NCBI GenBank assembly: GCA_015068665.1
Contig: SVKB01000002.1
Location: 62,001-126,000 of the forward strand
Direction of reading: 5' to 3'
From: Oscillospiraceae bacterium
GTDB lineage: Bacteria > Bacillota > Clostridia > UMGS1840 > HGM11507
Length of the DNA: 64,000 nucleotides
Shown piece by piece: positions 1 through 9,228 of this stretch (position 1 is the first letter of the stretch; every line of letters starts with the position of its first letter). Made by a program: the position numbers and the translations under genes. The notes under the pieces were generated by a model. The model did not search any database. It was not told the DNA's origin and saw only the letters and a program-made list of their open reading frames with translations.

Positions 1-319
1 CCCCCATCCCGTAAGCTGAATTGATTTTACCGAAGCCGTTTTTCAGTTTGACTCTGGTATCACGGGGAATGGACATTATATTAATTTTTTCGGTTTTCTT
101 ATTGTAAGAAACAAACATAATGGTATCAGTAAGCATTCCGCCCTTATCGGTAGCCATAATAAGAAAATTAATTCTTCCGCCGGATACCTTTACAGTTCCT
201 GCATCCTTGGTGCCGCCTGAATGATATACAAGCTCCCTTGCCGTAAACACTCCCAAAAGAAGCACTATACAAAAGACAAGAACAACCGATACTATTTTTG
301 CAAATTTTTGTACATTCAT
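1..319 (-). CDS. LytR-CpsA-Psr (LCP) family protein, 5' part only
   Basis: The first 106 residues of a minus-strand gene cut by the window edge. The start is the ATG at 317-319, with a GGAG sequence about 9 nt upstream. The translation shows a short cytoplasmic N-terminus and one membrane segment (about residues 8-26). The start of an LCP domain follows: DTIMFVS, then SIPRDTRV and KINSAYGMG, the usual core motifs of the family. LCP enzymes act outside the membrane and transfer undecaprenyl-linked glycopolymers onto peptidoglycan. The gene follows the MATE gene on the same strand after 58 bp. The C-terminal half is not visible, so catalytic arginines further on cannot be checked. Confidence 0.82.
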   Translation of the reverse strand, partial: MNVQKFAKIVSVVLVFCIVLLLGVFTARELVYHSGGTKDAGTVKVSGGRINFLIMATDKGGMLTDTIMFVSYNKKTEKINIMSIPRDTRVKLKNGFGKINSAYGMG

Positions 320-377
320 CTTAAGTCATCTCCATAGTAAATAGTATCACACTTTTTCAATCTTTTAAAGTGTTTTT

Positions 378-1700
378 TTAATAATTATATTTTTTTCTTT
401 TTAAAACAAGAAAAACAAAGCCACACATCACCGCTAAGACTTCGGCAACCGTAAGGGAAATCCATATTCCGTCCAGCCCCCATATAAGCGGAAGGATAAT
501 AACCGCAAGAAGCTGGAACACAAGTGTTCTTGAAAAAGAAAGGATTGCTGAGGTAAGTCCGTCGTTAAGAGCTGTGAAAAATCCCGAAAAGAATATGGCA
601 AAGCCTGCAAAAAGATATGAGAAGGATATAAACAAAAAGCCTCTTTTTGTCATTTCAAAAAGCTCCTCATCATATCCGGCAAAAAGCCCTGAAAGAGCAT
701 CTGCGAAAACATTTGCCGATAAAAACATCATAAGGGCAAATACTGAATTTATAACAAGGCTTTTTTTAAGAACACCCTTTACCTCTCTATGGTTTTTAGC
801 TCCGAAATGGTAGCTTATAACAGGTGCAGAGCCTACCGAATAGCCAATAAAAACCCCTAAAAACATAAAGTTAACATACATTAAAACCCCGTATGCGGCA
901 ATCCCGTTTTCCCCTGCGTACTTAAGAAGCTGAATATTATACAGCATATTCACAAGGGACATGGATATATTGGTCATAAGCTCAGAGGAGCCGTTGGTTG
1001 TAACCTTTAAAAGAGCTTTAAAGGATGGCAGAATTTTACCGAGTCTTAAAGCACTTTTGTTTTTTGATGAAAAGTAAATAAGAGGAACAACACCGCCAAC
1101 GAACTGACTTATCGAGGTTGCAAGAGCTGCGCCAATAATTCCCATTTTCAAAGGTACCATAAGGACAAAATCAAGAATCATATTGGTAACTCCTGCCAAT
1201 ACCGTTGATATTAGTCCAAGCCCAGGCTTTCCCGCTGTTACAAAAAAGCTCTGAAAAGCCATCTGGAGAATGAAAAAGGGATTGGCAAGTATTATAATTC
1301 TTCCGTACAGGACAGCATCCCTGATAAGCGCTCCCTCCGCCCCTAAAAAGCGGGCAACCGGCTCTAAGAAAATAAAGCCCGTAACGCTTATTATGACACC
1401 GGTAACAACCGATGCCATAATAACAAAGGAAAAGATGCCGTTGGCTTTATCAGTATCCCCTTCTCCCATTATTTTCGCAACAAGGGCGCTTCCGCCCGTG
1501 CCGAACATAAAGCCTATCGCTCCTAAAAGCATAAGGAAGGGCATAATGAAATTAACCGCGGCAAAGGGTATTTTTCCTACAAAATTTGATACAAAAAATC
1601 CGTCCACCACTCCGTAGATTGAGGTAAATACCATCATGACCACCGAGGGCAGAGTAAAGGCAATAAGCCTTTTATATGTAAATTTTCCCGAAAGCTTCAT
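378..1700 (-). CDS. MATE-family multidrug/toxin exporter
   Basis: A 440-residue polytopic membrane protein with about 12 hydrophobic segments in two related halves, the normal size and layout for a MATE transporter. The N-terminus has the family pattern of an amphipathic start followed by a membrane helix (FTLPSVVMMVFTSIYGVVDG) and the FVSNFVGK..A..N segment of half one. Known relatives export cationic drugs, metabolites or toxins using Na+ or H+ gradients; the substrate here cannot be read from sequence. It lies 6 bp downstream of the SPFH gene on the minus strand and may be co-transcribed with it. No regulator is adjacent. Confidence 0.9.
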   Translation of the reverse strand: MKLSGKFTYKRLIAFTLPSVVMMVFTSIYGVVDGFFVSNFVGKIPFAAVNFIMPFLMLLGAIGFMFGTGGSALVAKIMGEGDTDKANGIFSFVIMASVVTGVIISVTGFIFLEPVARFLGAEGALIRDAVLYGRIIILANPFFILQMAFQSFFVTAGKPGLGLISTVLAGVTNMILDFVLMVPLKMGIIGAALATSISQFVGGVVPLIYFSSKNKSALRLGKILPSFKALLKVTTNGSSELMTNISMSLVNMLYNIQLLKYAGENGIAAYGVLMYVNFMFLGVFIGYSVGSAPVISYHFGAKNHREVKGVLKKSLVINSVFALMMFLSANVFADALSGLFAGYDEELFEMTKRGFLFISFSYLFAGFAIFFSGFFTALNDGLTSAILSFSRTLVFQLLAVIILPLIWGLDGIWISLTVAEVLAVMCGFVFLVLKRKKYNY

Positions 1701-1706
1701 TTTTAA

Positions 1707-2597
1707 TTATTTGGTATCATCACTCATTAGTTCCTTAACACTTGCGGTAAGTCCTGCAAGCTCCTGGATTTTTGACGGTATGATAATTTTGGTTGCCTTT
1801 CCGTCTGCTATTTTTTCAAAGCTTTCAAGAGCCTTGATTGCAACATAAGCATCGGAAGGATTGGATTCGTTTATCTTTTTAATACCTTCTGCAATAGCGG
1901 TCTGGACAGCTAAAATTGCTTCAGCCTGACCTTCAGCTTCCTTGATGGCTGTTTGCTTAACCGCTTCCGCCTTTAAGATAGCAGATTCCTTTTCACCCTC
2001 GGCAAGAAGAATTTTGGACATTTTTTCACCCTCGGCAATAAGGATGGCTTCTCTTCTTTCACGCTCCGCCTTCATCTGCTTTTCCATTGCATTCTGAATT
2101 TCTCTTGGCGGAATAATGTTTTTAAGCTCAACTCTGTTTATCTTTATACCCCAGGGGTCGGTTGCCTCGTCCAAAATTGAGCGCATCTTGGTATTTACGG
2201 TATCTCTTGAGGTTAAGGTTTCGTCAAGCTCCAAATCGCCGATAATATTTCTTAAGGTTGTTGCAGTTAAATTTTCAATAGCCATCATAGGCTGTTCAAC
2301 ACCGTATGTGAAAAGCTTGGGATCGGTTATCTGAAAATAAACCACAGTATCAATCTGCATGGTTACATTATCCTTGGTGATAACTGGCTGAGGCGGAAAA
2401 TCCACAACTCTTTCCTTCATGTTGACCTTTTTGGAGATGCGGTCAATGAAGGGCATTTTAATATGCAGACCCACTCCCCAGGTTGAATGGTAGCCTCCGA
2501 ATCTTTCGATAACATAGGCATGAGCCTGAGGTACGATTTTTATGTTCGCTACTATCAGAGCAACTATTATTGCAAGTAATACTATTAATGCCGGCAT
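1707..2597 (-). CDS. SPFH/Band 7 stomatin-like membrane protein
   Basis: A 296-residue protein with one N-terminal membrane segment (residues 2-20). A Band-7 domain follows (about 20-185; RFGGYHSTWGVGLHIKMPF and NVTMQIDTVVYFQITD are typical). Then comes an Ala/Glu-rich coiled coil (about 175-235, repeated AEGEK/AEA units). This is the stomatin/QmcA layout: oligomers that scaffold membrane microdomains. The gene upstream, 13 bp away on the same strand, encodes an NfeD-type protein, the standard partner of this family, which supports the call. RBS AAAGGAGG precedes the ATG. The precise client or process is not inferable. Confidence 0.92.
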   Translation of the reverse strand: MPALIVLLAIIVALIVANIKIVPQAHAYVIERFGGYHSTWGVGLHIKMPFIDRISKKVNMKERVVDFPPQPVITKDNVTMQIDTVVYFQITDPKLFTYGVEQPMMAIENLTATTLRNIIGDLELDETLTSRDTVNTKMRSILDEATDPWGIKINRVELKNIIPPREIQNAMEKQMKAERERREAILIAEGEKMSKILLAEGEKESAILKAEAVKQTAIKEAEGQAEAILAVQTAIAEGIKKINESNPSDAYVAIKALESFEKIADGKATKIIIPSKIQELAGLTASVKELMSDDTK

Positions 2598-2610
2598 TTT
2601 TATTCCTCCT

Positions 2611-3039
2611 TTAAATTACGGTTTTTACTATTAATTTTACTCCCTCAATGGCAACAACCAAAGCTTTTGCACCCTCGGGGATAATTTCACCGTTTTCACT
2701 TTTTAAGCTCCATTCCACACCTGAAATTTTGGTAAAGCCGGTTTCTTTAAGATTATCCACCGTTTCTATAACCATTACCTCAGTGCCGATGAATCTTTCG
2801 GATACATCGGGAAGCTTTTTATCGGTAAGAGTATTTTTATAGAATTTCTTCACTATGAAAACCAAAAGTCCGGAAATCACAAGAAAAACAATAATCTGAA
2901 TATAGAGATCAGCGCCAAGCATTGCCGTAAAAAGTGCGGCAAGTGAGCCTGCGGCAAACCATATTGAAACCAGCGAAGGCGTCAGCGCTTCAACGATTAA
3001 AAATACGACTATTGCCGTAATCCATACGGTTATTTCCAA
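2611..3039 (-). CDS. NfeD-family membrane protein (short form)
   Basis: A 142-residue protein with hydrophobic segments in the first 70 residues and a C-terminal soluble domain (about 80-142) with the beta-rich pattern of the NfeD OB-fold (IGTEVMVIETV...GEIIPEGAKALVVAIEGVKLIVK). It is the short type that lacks the N-terminal ClpP-like serine protease domain of long NfeD proteins. Immediate linkage to the SPFH gene downstream and the MscS gene upstream (14 bp) suggests a single membrane-homeostasis operon. Functional assignment comes from family knowledge and gene order rather than a catalytic motif. Confidence 0.88.
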   Translation of the reverse strand: MEITVWITAIVVFLIVEALTPSLVSIWFAAGSLAALFTAMLGADLYIQIIVFLVISGLLVFIVKKFYKNTLTDKKLPDVSERFIGTEVMVIETVDNLKETGFTKISGVEWSLKSENGEIIPEGAKALVVAIEGVKLIVKTVI

Positions 3040-3053
3040 GATTTAATCCCCCC

Positions 3054-3863
3054 TTAATTTTTAACATGAACATCCATCTGCGGGAACGGTATTTCGATAT
3101 TATTTTTATCAAATTCCTTTTTAACGGTTTCCAAAAGGTCAAAGTGAACAGTCCAGTAATCGGAAGCCTTACACCATACTCTTACCGTATATGTAAGAGC
3201 GCTTGCATTGTGTGCGGATAGCTTTATCATGGGCTCGGGATCGGAAAGCACCAATTCGTGAGAATTAACCACACCTTCAATAATTTCCTTTACCTTATCA
3301 ATATCTGAAGAATAAGAAGCATCAAAGGTTAAATCAACTCTTCTTGTATCCTTTTTGGAATAATTGATTATTATCGAATTGGTTAAAGTTCCGTTGGGGA
3401 TGGTTATTACCTTATTGTCAGCTGTTGTCAGAACGGTGTATACAACGGTTATATCGGTAACTGTTCCCAATGTTCCTCCTGCATCAATAAAGTCACCTGC
3501 CTTAAAGGGCTTGAAAAGCAAAATCATAAGTCCGCCTGCAAAGTTACTTAAGGAGCCCTGCATTGCAAGACCGATAGCAACACCGCAGGATGCAAGAGCG
3601 GTTATAAATGAGGTTGTCGGAATTCCAAGCATCATCGCAACGGTAATAAAAAGAACTATGTAGAGTGCAATTACCGAGAAGGAGGCAAGGAAGGACCTTA
3701 CTCCGTCATCGAGTTTGTTAAGCTTGGGAGATTTTTTTATAAACTTTTTAATAAATTTAATAAGCTTTACTCCCACGAAGAGAACTATAACTGCCCCTAT
3801 AAGCTTAAGTCCTAAGGATGTGCCAAGTTCAAATAAGAAATTCCACATTGTTTTAAAATCCAT
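3054..3863 (-). CDS. MscS-type small-conductance mechanosensitive channel
   Basis: A 269-residue protein with three N-terminal membrane segments. The third segment carries the pore-lining signature of MscS (GVAIGLAMQGSLSNFAGG, about residues 135-152). The cytosolic beta domain (FKAGDFI...GTVTDITVVYTVL) and alpha/beta vestibule (up to the C-terminal IPFPQMDVHV) follow, matching the size and order of the minimal MscS family. It opens on membrane tension to release osmolytes under hypo-osmotic shock. RBS AAGGAGAG lies directly upstream of the ATG. It is the first gene of the apparent mscS-nfeD-SPFH-MATE run on the minus strand. Confidence 0.93.
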   Translation of the reverse strand: MDFKTMWNFLFELGTSLGLKLIGAVIVLFVGVKLIKFIKKFIKKSPKLNKLDDGVRSFLASFSVIALYIVLFITVAMMLGIPTTSFITALASCGVAIGLAMQGSLSNFAGGLMILLFKPFKAGDFIDAGGTLGTVTDITVVYTVLTTADNKVITIPNGTLTNSIIINYSKKDTRRVDLTFDASYSSDIDKVKEIIEGVVNSHELVLSDPEPMIKLSAHNASALTYTVRVWCKASDYWTVHFDLLETVKKEFDKNNIEIPFPQMDVHVKN

Positions 3864-3931
3864 TTTAATCTCTCCTTTTTTTACATATTGTCTGTAAATA
3901 AGACTAAATTATCTTCCATAATGTTCCAAAA

Positions 3932-5968
3932 TTAAAGAATAATTTCAATTATTTCATGATTATTAAGCTGAGGTAAAGTAAATGTCAGCGAATCTGAATT
4001 TTCAAATTTCAGATTTTCCTTGCCGCGCATCGTTTTTACACTTTTAACATTTGCAATACCGTTAAGCTTAAAGGAAATATTATTAAGAGGGATGATTCTT
4101 TCAATAGGTCTTATCATTTCACCCGTTACATTTATAAGGTGTAAAAGAAGCTTACCTTCTTTTTTTCTTAAGGAAACTTCAACACTTCCGGGGGCATCGG
4201 TTTCAATGACAGGGGCTGAAAAGCCTTTAACCGAGGAAAGGATTATCTTTTTCCAGTCAGCATTTCCGTATTTATCAAAGAACTCTCCCACAGCGGCACC
4301 GATATATAAGCACTCCCCTTTACCGAACTTATTGTATATAACCGAAGGATAGGTTTCCTTTTCAATATGCAGATATCTTCCCTGCATAGGCATTCTTGCA
4401 TAACCGAGAATCTCTGCATCACTATTTATCTTTGTTTCCACCGAAAGAAGAGGCAGTGGTATATTTTCTTCATAAATACCGTCAAACAGCGGATTTTTGA
4501 AATTTACAATCTGATAACCGCAGCCCGGATCATACTGATGAACAGTTTTAAAGCTTGCGCCGAATACATCGGATAATATAAAGTTCTCACGCTGCTTACA
4601 GGTTTCGTCATAAAGTCCTGTATCAAAGGTAGCAATTATCTTACCGCCATTTTTTACATATTCTCTTATTTTTTCTGCCACTTCCTCCGACATACAGGCA
4701 GCAGTTGTTAAAATAATAAGGTCGTAGCCTGAGCATTCGTCTCTTTTAAAGCTTTCCTCGTCCACCAGGTCAAACTGAATATGACCACGGGTAAGAATAT
4801 CATACATTCCCTTAAAGGAGGTAAACTGATTCCCCTTAAGCTGTTCATTCTCTCCCGTTTCAACTGCACTCTGGATAAAATCGGTTTCATCTACGCTTGT
4901 TGCATAGCGGGTTGCAGTTGCATCCGACCAGAAAAGCGCAACCTTAGAGGTGGATTTTGTTCCCAGCAGGTTATCTTCATTTTCCTCCATAAAACGGTTA
5001 AAGGCTTCGGCAGCTTTACCTGACGGAGTGCTTCCCTGAACATATCCGCCGTGAAGCCCGTACCAGACATTTGCACCGTATGCAAGGGTCTGACCGTAAA
5101 GGATATCGGTTTCACAGGGGGTGTGCATGTGATATGACCAGGGCTTACAGTCCCCTGCTATGAAGCATACTCTCTGCTTTCCGTAAGCAATAGTTTCAGC
5201 CATTTTTACAAGAGGACTTACATGCCACAGTGTGGTGGATTTATCAACCCATACGAAGCCACCCTCGGTTCCCACTATATCAAGATAGGGAGCGGTTTCT
5301 CTTCCTCGTACTCCCACTATATCCGGCTTAAGCAAAGTGTTGTTTATATAAAGAAGTATTTCAGGATTAATCTTCTTTACTTCCTCGTTTGTTGCTTTAA
5401 CAAACTCGGTTGCCATTTTCATATTGAATTCGGCACTTTCAAAATAAGTTGCCTCATACCTTGATTTACCGTACATTTCCTCAAATTTTTTAAGGCAATG
5501 CTCACAGTAGCAGGCGTCGGGACGCATAATGGGTCCGTCTAAGAATATTCCGTCAATATCGTGAGAGCAAAGTCCGCGGATATTTTTTAAGTGCTCCTGA
5601 AAATAGGGACCGTTAATACAAAGAAAATTATATGTACCGTTATAAGCCATAATCGGTTCTTTATCCTTGTCAAGAAGCTTGAATTCAGGATGCTCGCGAC
5701 AAAGCTCCTCATTCATACAATGGATATTGGTATAAATAATTTCACGGACTCCCGCCTTTTTGGTTTTCTTTAAATATTCATCAAGCTTTTTGCCGTGCTC
5801 GGCTTCAATATACGAGCCTATAAAGCCCACTGTAAGCAAATGAACATTCTGTTCAATATTAAAACCTGCTTTGCTTACATATTCATCAAAAATCACGTCG
5901 CTTTCTGTTGTTTCACTTTTGTACTGAACAGCAGAGATTCGAAGCTGTTCTTTCTCCCACCAACTCAT
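3932..5968 (-). CDS. Glycosidase-like protein with TIM barrel and beta-galactosidase-trimerisation-type domain
   Basis: I place the start at ATG 5966-5968 (MSWWEKEQ), which has AAGGAAG about 8 nt upstream, giving 678 residues; a further upstream ATG would overlap the preceding gene. Residues about 10-330 resemble the putative glycoside-hydrolase TIM barrels (GHL6/alpha-fucosidase-like) with IDGIFLDGP and a CYCEHCLKKF cysteine motif. About 340-560 resembles the Rossmann-like trimerisation domain of GH42 enzymes (YDLIILTTAACMSEEVAEKIREYVKNGGK spans it). A beta-rich tail ends the protein. There is no signal peptide, so it probably acts in the cytosol. It follows a sugar-isomerase-like gene by 16 bp, suggesting a shared catabolic task. 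Substrate and catalytic residues are not assigned. Confidence 0.72.
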   Translation of the reverse strand: MSWWEKEQLRISAVQYKSETTESDVIFDEYVSKAGFNIEQNVHLLTVGFIGSYIEAEHGKKLDEYLKKTKKAGVREIIYTNIHCMNEELCREHPEFKLLDKDKEPIMAYNGTYNFLCINGPYFQEHLKNIRGLCSHDIDGIFLDGPIMRPDACYCEHCLKKFEEMYGKSRYEATYFESAEFNMKMATEFVKATNEEVKKINPEILLYINNTLLKPDIVGVRGRETAPYLDIVGTEGGFVWVDKSTTLWHVSPLVKMAETIAYGKQRVCFIAGDCKPWSYHMHTPCETDILYGQTLAYGANVWYGLHGGYVQGSTPSGKAAEAFNRFMEENEDNLLGTKSTSKVALFWSDATATRYATSVDETDFIQSAVETGENEQLKGNQFTSFKGMYDILTRGHIQFDLVDEESFKRDECSGYDLIILTTAACMSEEVAEKIREYVKNGGKIIATFDTGLYDETCKQRENFILSDVFGASFKTVHQYDPGCGYQIVNFKNPLFDGIYEENIPLPLLSVETKINSDAEILGYARMPMQGRYLHIEKETYPSVIYNKFGKGECLYIGAAVGEFFDKYGNADWKKIILSSVKGFSAPVIETDAPGSVEVSLRKKEGKLLLHLINVTGEMIRPIERIIPLNNISFKLNGIANVKSVKTMRGKENLKFENSDSLTFTLPQLNNHEIIEIIL

Positions 5969-5984
5969 TTTAACACTTCCTTTT

Positions 5985-6776
5985 TTATTGTAAATCAATA
6001 ATTTTTCTTAGTTTATCGGCTGCCTTATATGCTCTTTCAAGGAATTTTTCAGAAGACATATCCTTATACACAGGGGCAAAATCTTTAAACACCTCAAGCA
6101 TAAGACTTCCATCAAATCCCGATGCACGTATATGACCCGCAAATTTTTCAAAATCTATCTTTCCGTCAAACGGAATCATGTGCATATCCTTGTCAAATTC
6201 ACAGTAGTTATCGTGAATGTGAAGACATATAAGACGGTTTCCGAACAATGGCATATATTCCCTGCCCGGAGTAAAACAGCCTTCATGCCCGCAATCCCAG
6301 CAGAATGCCACTTTTTTATCGGCACCGTATGTTTCAAACACCCAGGAGATATTTGCAAGCATTCTTTGATTTTCAAATGCAAGGCAGATATTTTTCCTGC
6401 AGGCGTGCTCTATTACGTTATCAAATCTTTTTCTTCCGATATCTGTAATCGGCGGAGGAGTAAGCCCTGAAGACAGATGAACAATGGCAACAGGCACACC
6501 TACCTTTTCGCAAATATCAATACAGTCGGTAAGCTCCTTTTCCATGGCATCCCCTTCTTCCTTATCAAGCCATATATTGTTTATACGGCCAAAGGGAGCG
6601 TGGACGGTTTCATACTGTAAACCGTTCCTTGCAAAAAGGTCTGCCAGTTCAAAATGATGCTTCAAATCACTCATTCCCGTAAACACCGCCGAAAAGCCCA
6701 GCTCCGCAATAAGCTTTACCTGCGCTTCATCGGAAATATCAGAAACCGAATTAAAGTTAATTCCGAGTTTTCTCAT
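5985..6776 (-). CDS. Sugar phosphate isomerase/epimerase-like TIM-barrel protein
   Basis: A 263-residue protein of the xylose-isomerase-like TIM-barrel family (AP_endonuc_2 fold). Typical strand ends that carry metal-binding residues are visible: ETVHAPFG, VAIVHLSSG, LAFENQR, CWDCGHEG, CLHIHDNY and LMLEVFKD. The His/Glu/Asp set matches the divalent-metal site of this family. Members isomerise or epimerise sugars, inositols or related acids. The gene sits between a C26-type hydrolase and a glycosidase on the same strand, so a small catabolic operon is likely. No transporter is adjacent, and the substrate cannot be named. Confidence 0.82.
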   Translation of the reverse strand: MRKLGINFNSVSDISDEAQVKLIAELGFSAVFTGMSDLKHHFELADLFARNGLQYETVHAPFGRINNIWLDKEEGDAMEKELTDCIDICEKVGVPVAIVHLSSGLTPPPITDIGRKRFDNVIEHACRKNICLAFENQRMLANISWVFETYGADKKVAFCWDCGHEGCFTPGREYMPLFGNRLICLHIHDNYCEFDKDMHMIPFDGKIDFEKFAGHIRASGFDGSLMLEVFKDFAPVYKDMSSEKFLERAYKAADKLRKIIDLQ

Positions 6777-6842
6777 TTTTTACCACCACTTTTTTAAAAA
6801 ACAGAATGTATTAAAAGCTCTTTCACCGGGCGTTACGGGAGC

Positions 6843-7493
6843 TTACAAACACATTTTTATAAAATATTCAAATAAAAGCCTTCCGTCAACGGTATCATCT
6901 CTTCTTTTTGAAAAAGCCATTCGTTCAGGGTGCCATTGAACTCCGAATATGGGGAGAGTTTTATGTTTTATCCCCTCCACGGTTTTCCCGTCCGATGCGA
7001 TTGCTGTTATCTCAAGGTCTTTCCCAAGTTTGTTAACAGCCTGATGATGAAAGCTGTTAACCCAAAAGCTTTCACCGTAAAGTTCTGAAAGAAAACTGTT
7101 TTCTTTAGCTTGTACGGTATGTATTAAATCATAATCACTGAAGGAGGAATGCTCCTTTGCATTGTCTATATCCTGGTAAAGGGTTCCGCCGAAGGCTATA
7201 TTTAAAAGCTGACATCCTCTGCATATTCCCATAACAGGCTTTCCTGCTTCAATAAATGCTTTTACCAGATTAAATTCTGAAAAATCTCTTTTTTCATCAA
7301 TATTAACCGCTCCGTTTATTTCTTCACCGTAATAAGACGGTCCAATATCGTTCCCTCCGCATAAAATCAAACCGTCGTACCCTGTTACAGCTTCAGGACA
7401 ATATTCAGGTACTGCGATTCCTCCGCAGTTATTTACAGCATCTATATAGAATTCTTTTTTCGTATTAACGGATAACAGTATTTCAGGCTTCAT
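6843..7493 (-). CDS. Class-I glutamine-amidotransferase-like hydrolase (peptidase C26, PuuD-type)
   Basis: A 216-residue protein covering a complete class-I GATase domain. The nucleophile elbow GICRGCQ holds Cys91. The C-terminal GVQWHPE segment supplies His188 and Glu190, completing the triad. The N-terminal region has ILCGGNDIGPSYYGE, typical of the gamma-glutamyl-GABA hydrolase/PuuD group rather than biosynthetic amidotransferase subunits. Such enzymes hydrolyse gamma-glutamyl amides of amines. It is the first gene of the 7.5-3.9 kb minus-strand group; the link to the two sugar-type genes downstream is unclear. Promoter not identified; a hairpin cluster lies just upstream. Confidence 0.85.
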   Translation of the reverse strand: MKPEILLSVNTKKEFYIDAVNNCGGIAVPEYCPEAVTGYDGLILCGGNDIGPSYYGEEINGAVNIDEKRDFSEFNLVKAFIEAGKPVMGICRGCQLLNIAFGGTLYQDIDNAKEHSSFSDYDLIHTVQAKENSFLSELYGESFWVNSFHHQAVNKLGKDLEITAIASDGKTVEGIKHKTLPIFGVQWHPERMAFSKRRDDTVDGRLLFEYFIKMCL

Positions 7494-7529
7494 TTTTTAC
7501 TTTTTCCTCTCCTGTATTTTGTATTTTAC

Positions 7530-7594
7530 GGTATGACACAAATTCCGCCGGGAATTTGTATCGCTGATTTCATCTATGATGAAATCATTATACC
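7530..7594. other. Intergenic three-way hairpin cluster
   Basis: Two perfect stems sit inside a short outer stem. Hairpin one pairs ACAAATTCC (7538-7546) with GGAATTTGT (7551-7559). Hairpin two pairs GATTTCATC (7566-7574) with GATGAAATC (7578-7586). GGTAT (7530-7534) can pair with ATACC (7590-7594) to close both. It lies between the C26 hydrolase start and the lysS terminator and has no U-tract of its own. The nested layout recalls the arrays at 19.2-19.87 kb, but the sequence differs. Function unknown. Confidence 0.55.
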
Positions 7595-7601
7595 ATATAA
7601 A

Positions 7602-7635
7602 AAAATTCCCTGCAATATAAATTGCGGGGAATTTT
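7602..7635 (-). terminator. Intrinsic terminator of greA-lysS
   Basis: Read on the minus strand, a stem pairing TTCCCC-GCAAT with ATTGC-GGGAA (arms 7606-7616 and 7621-7631, one G-T pair) is followed by a run of seven T. It lies 25-58 nt past the lysS stop and is well placed to end that transcript. Confidence 0.85.
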
Positions 7636-7659
7636 CATTTATTTTAAGTATTAAAAAAA

Positions 7660-9213
7660 TTAATCAAGTGGCTTCATTGTCGGGAACAATAAAACATCTC
7701 TGATTGCAGCTGAATCGGTAAGAAGCATACACATTCTGTCTATACCAAAGCCGATACCGCCCGTTGGAGGCATACCGATTTCAAGAGAGTGCATAAAGTC
7801 CTCATCGGTGGTATTTGCCTCTTCATCGCCAAGGGAAAGAAGGATTTCCTGTGCCTTGAATCTTTCTCTCTGGTCGATTGGGTCATTAAGCTCGGAATAA
7901 GCGTTTGCCATTTCCCAGCCGTTCATAAAGAATTCAAATCTTTCAACATAGTCGGGGTTACCCGGCTTTTTCTTTGTAAGAGGAGAAATCTCGATAGGAT
8001 GGTCCATTACAAAGGTTGGCTGGATAAGATGCTCTTCAACATAATCCTCAAAGAACAGATTTAAGATATCGCCTTTTTTGTGGTGAGCCTCAAATTCAAC
8101 GTGATGCTTCTTTGCGATTTCCTTTGCTTCATCGTCGGTTTTGATTTCATTAAAGTCAACGCCTGCATATTTTTTAACGGCATCAACCATTGTTATTCTT
8201 TCAAAGGGCTTACCTAAATCCATTTCTATTCCATTGTATACAATTTTAGTTGTACCTAAAACTTCATTTGCTACATGACGGTAAAGATTTTCAGTTAAAT
8301 CCATCATACCGTGGTAATCGGTATATGCCTGATAAAGCTCCATAAGAGTGAATTCAGGGTTATGACGGGTATCAAGACCCTCATTTCTGAAAACTCTGCC
8401 GATTTCATAAACCTTTTCAAGACCGCCTACGATAAGACGCTTTAAGTAAAGCTCCAATGATATACGAAGCTTGAAGTCTTCGCTTAAGGCATTGAAATGA
8501 GTTTCAAAGGGACGGGCAGCCGCACCGCCTGCATTAGATACAAGCATTGGTGTTTCGACCTCTAAAAAGCCCTGACCGTCTAAGTACTTTCTGATTGTTG
8601 CGATTATCTTTGAACGCTTGATAAAAGTATCCTTTACGTCTGCATTCATAATAAGGTCAATATATCTTTTACGGTATCTTAAGTCGGTATTGGTCATACC
8701 GTGGAATTTTTCAGGTAGCGGCTGAAGAGATTTTGTAAGAAGGGTGATACTGTCAACTCTTACAGAGATTTCACCTGTCTGAGTGGTGAAAACCTCACCG
8801 GTTGCGCCTATGATATCACCGATATCAAGCTTTTTAAAGCGTTCATATTCCTCGTCACCAAGAACATCTTTTTTAACAAAAATCTGAACCTGACCCTCTA
8901 AATCCTGGATATGGCAAAATCCGACCTTGCCCATACCTCTTTTAGACATTATTCTTCCTGCTATACATACTTTCTGACCGTCAAGAGGAGAAATCTTTGC
9001 AGTTACGGTTTTTGTTTCACCGCGAACCTCAATTTCTCTTTCCTCGGTGGTATAGCCTTCAGCTATTTCCTTTGAGGAATGAGTACGGTCAAATTTGGTG
9101 ATTTCAAAAGGATCCTTGCCTTCCTTCACCAGATTGTCAAGCTTTTCAATTCTGATTCTTTTAAGCTCGTTGACATCCTGTTCAACTGCTGTATTTTTCA
9201 TTTGCTCGCTCAA
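7660..9213 (-). CDS. lysS: Lysyl-tRNA synthetase, class II
   Basis: A 517-residue enzyme that charges tRNA-Lys with lysine. Residues about 60-165 form the OB-fold anticodon-binding domain ([18 protein letters not shown]). The class-II catalytic domain follows with motif 2 ([15 protein letters not shown]) and motif 3 ([15 protein letters not shown]). Length and order match bacterial LysS. The initiation codon appears to be TTG at 9211-9213, because a GGGGG tract sits at optimal distance upstream, while the first in-frame ATG four codons later is too far from it. It follows greA by 15 bp and both probably share the promoter near 9.75 kb. Confidence 0.97.
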   Translation of the reverse strand: MSEQMKNTAVEQDVNELKRIRIEKLDNLVKEGKDPFEITKFDRTHSSKEIAEGYTTEEREIEVRGETKTVTAKISPLDGQKVCIAGRIMSKRGMGKVGFCHIQDLEGQVQIFVKKDVLGDEEYERFKKLDIGDIIGATGEVFTTQTGEISVRVDSITLLTKSLQPLPEKFHGMTNTDLRYRKRYIDLIMNADVKDTFIKRSKIIATIRKYLDGQGFLEVETPMLVSNAGGAAARPFETHFNALSEDFKLRISLELYLKRLIVGGLEKVYEIGRVFRNEGLDTRHNPEFTLMELYQAYTDYHGMMDLTENLYRHVANEVLGTTKIVYNGIEMDLGKPFERITMVDAVKKYAGVDFNEIKTDDEAKEIAKKHHVEFEAHHKKGDILNLFFEDYVEEHLIQPTFVMDHPIEISPLTKKKPGNPDYVERFEFFMNGWEMANAYSELNDPIDQRERFKAQEILLSLGDEEANTTDEDFMHSLEIGMPPTGGIGFGIDRMCMLLTDSAAIRDVLLFPTMKPLD

Positions 9214-9228
9214 GATTATTCCCCCTAA

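Noticed and set aside
340-377. Terminator between the MATE and LCP genes
   Set aside because: ACACTTT/AAAGTGT has its T-run only on the plus strand, where no gene ends; on the minus strand it lacks a U-tract.
5969-5998. Earlier start of the glycosidase-like gene at 5998
   Set aside because: It overlaps the upstream isomerase gene without an RBS, whereas ATG 5966-5968 has AAGGAAG upstream.
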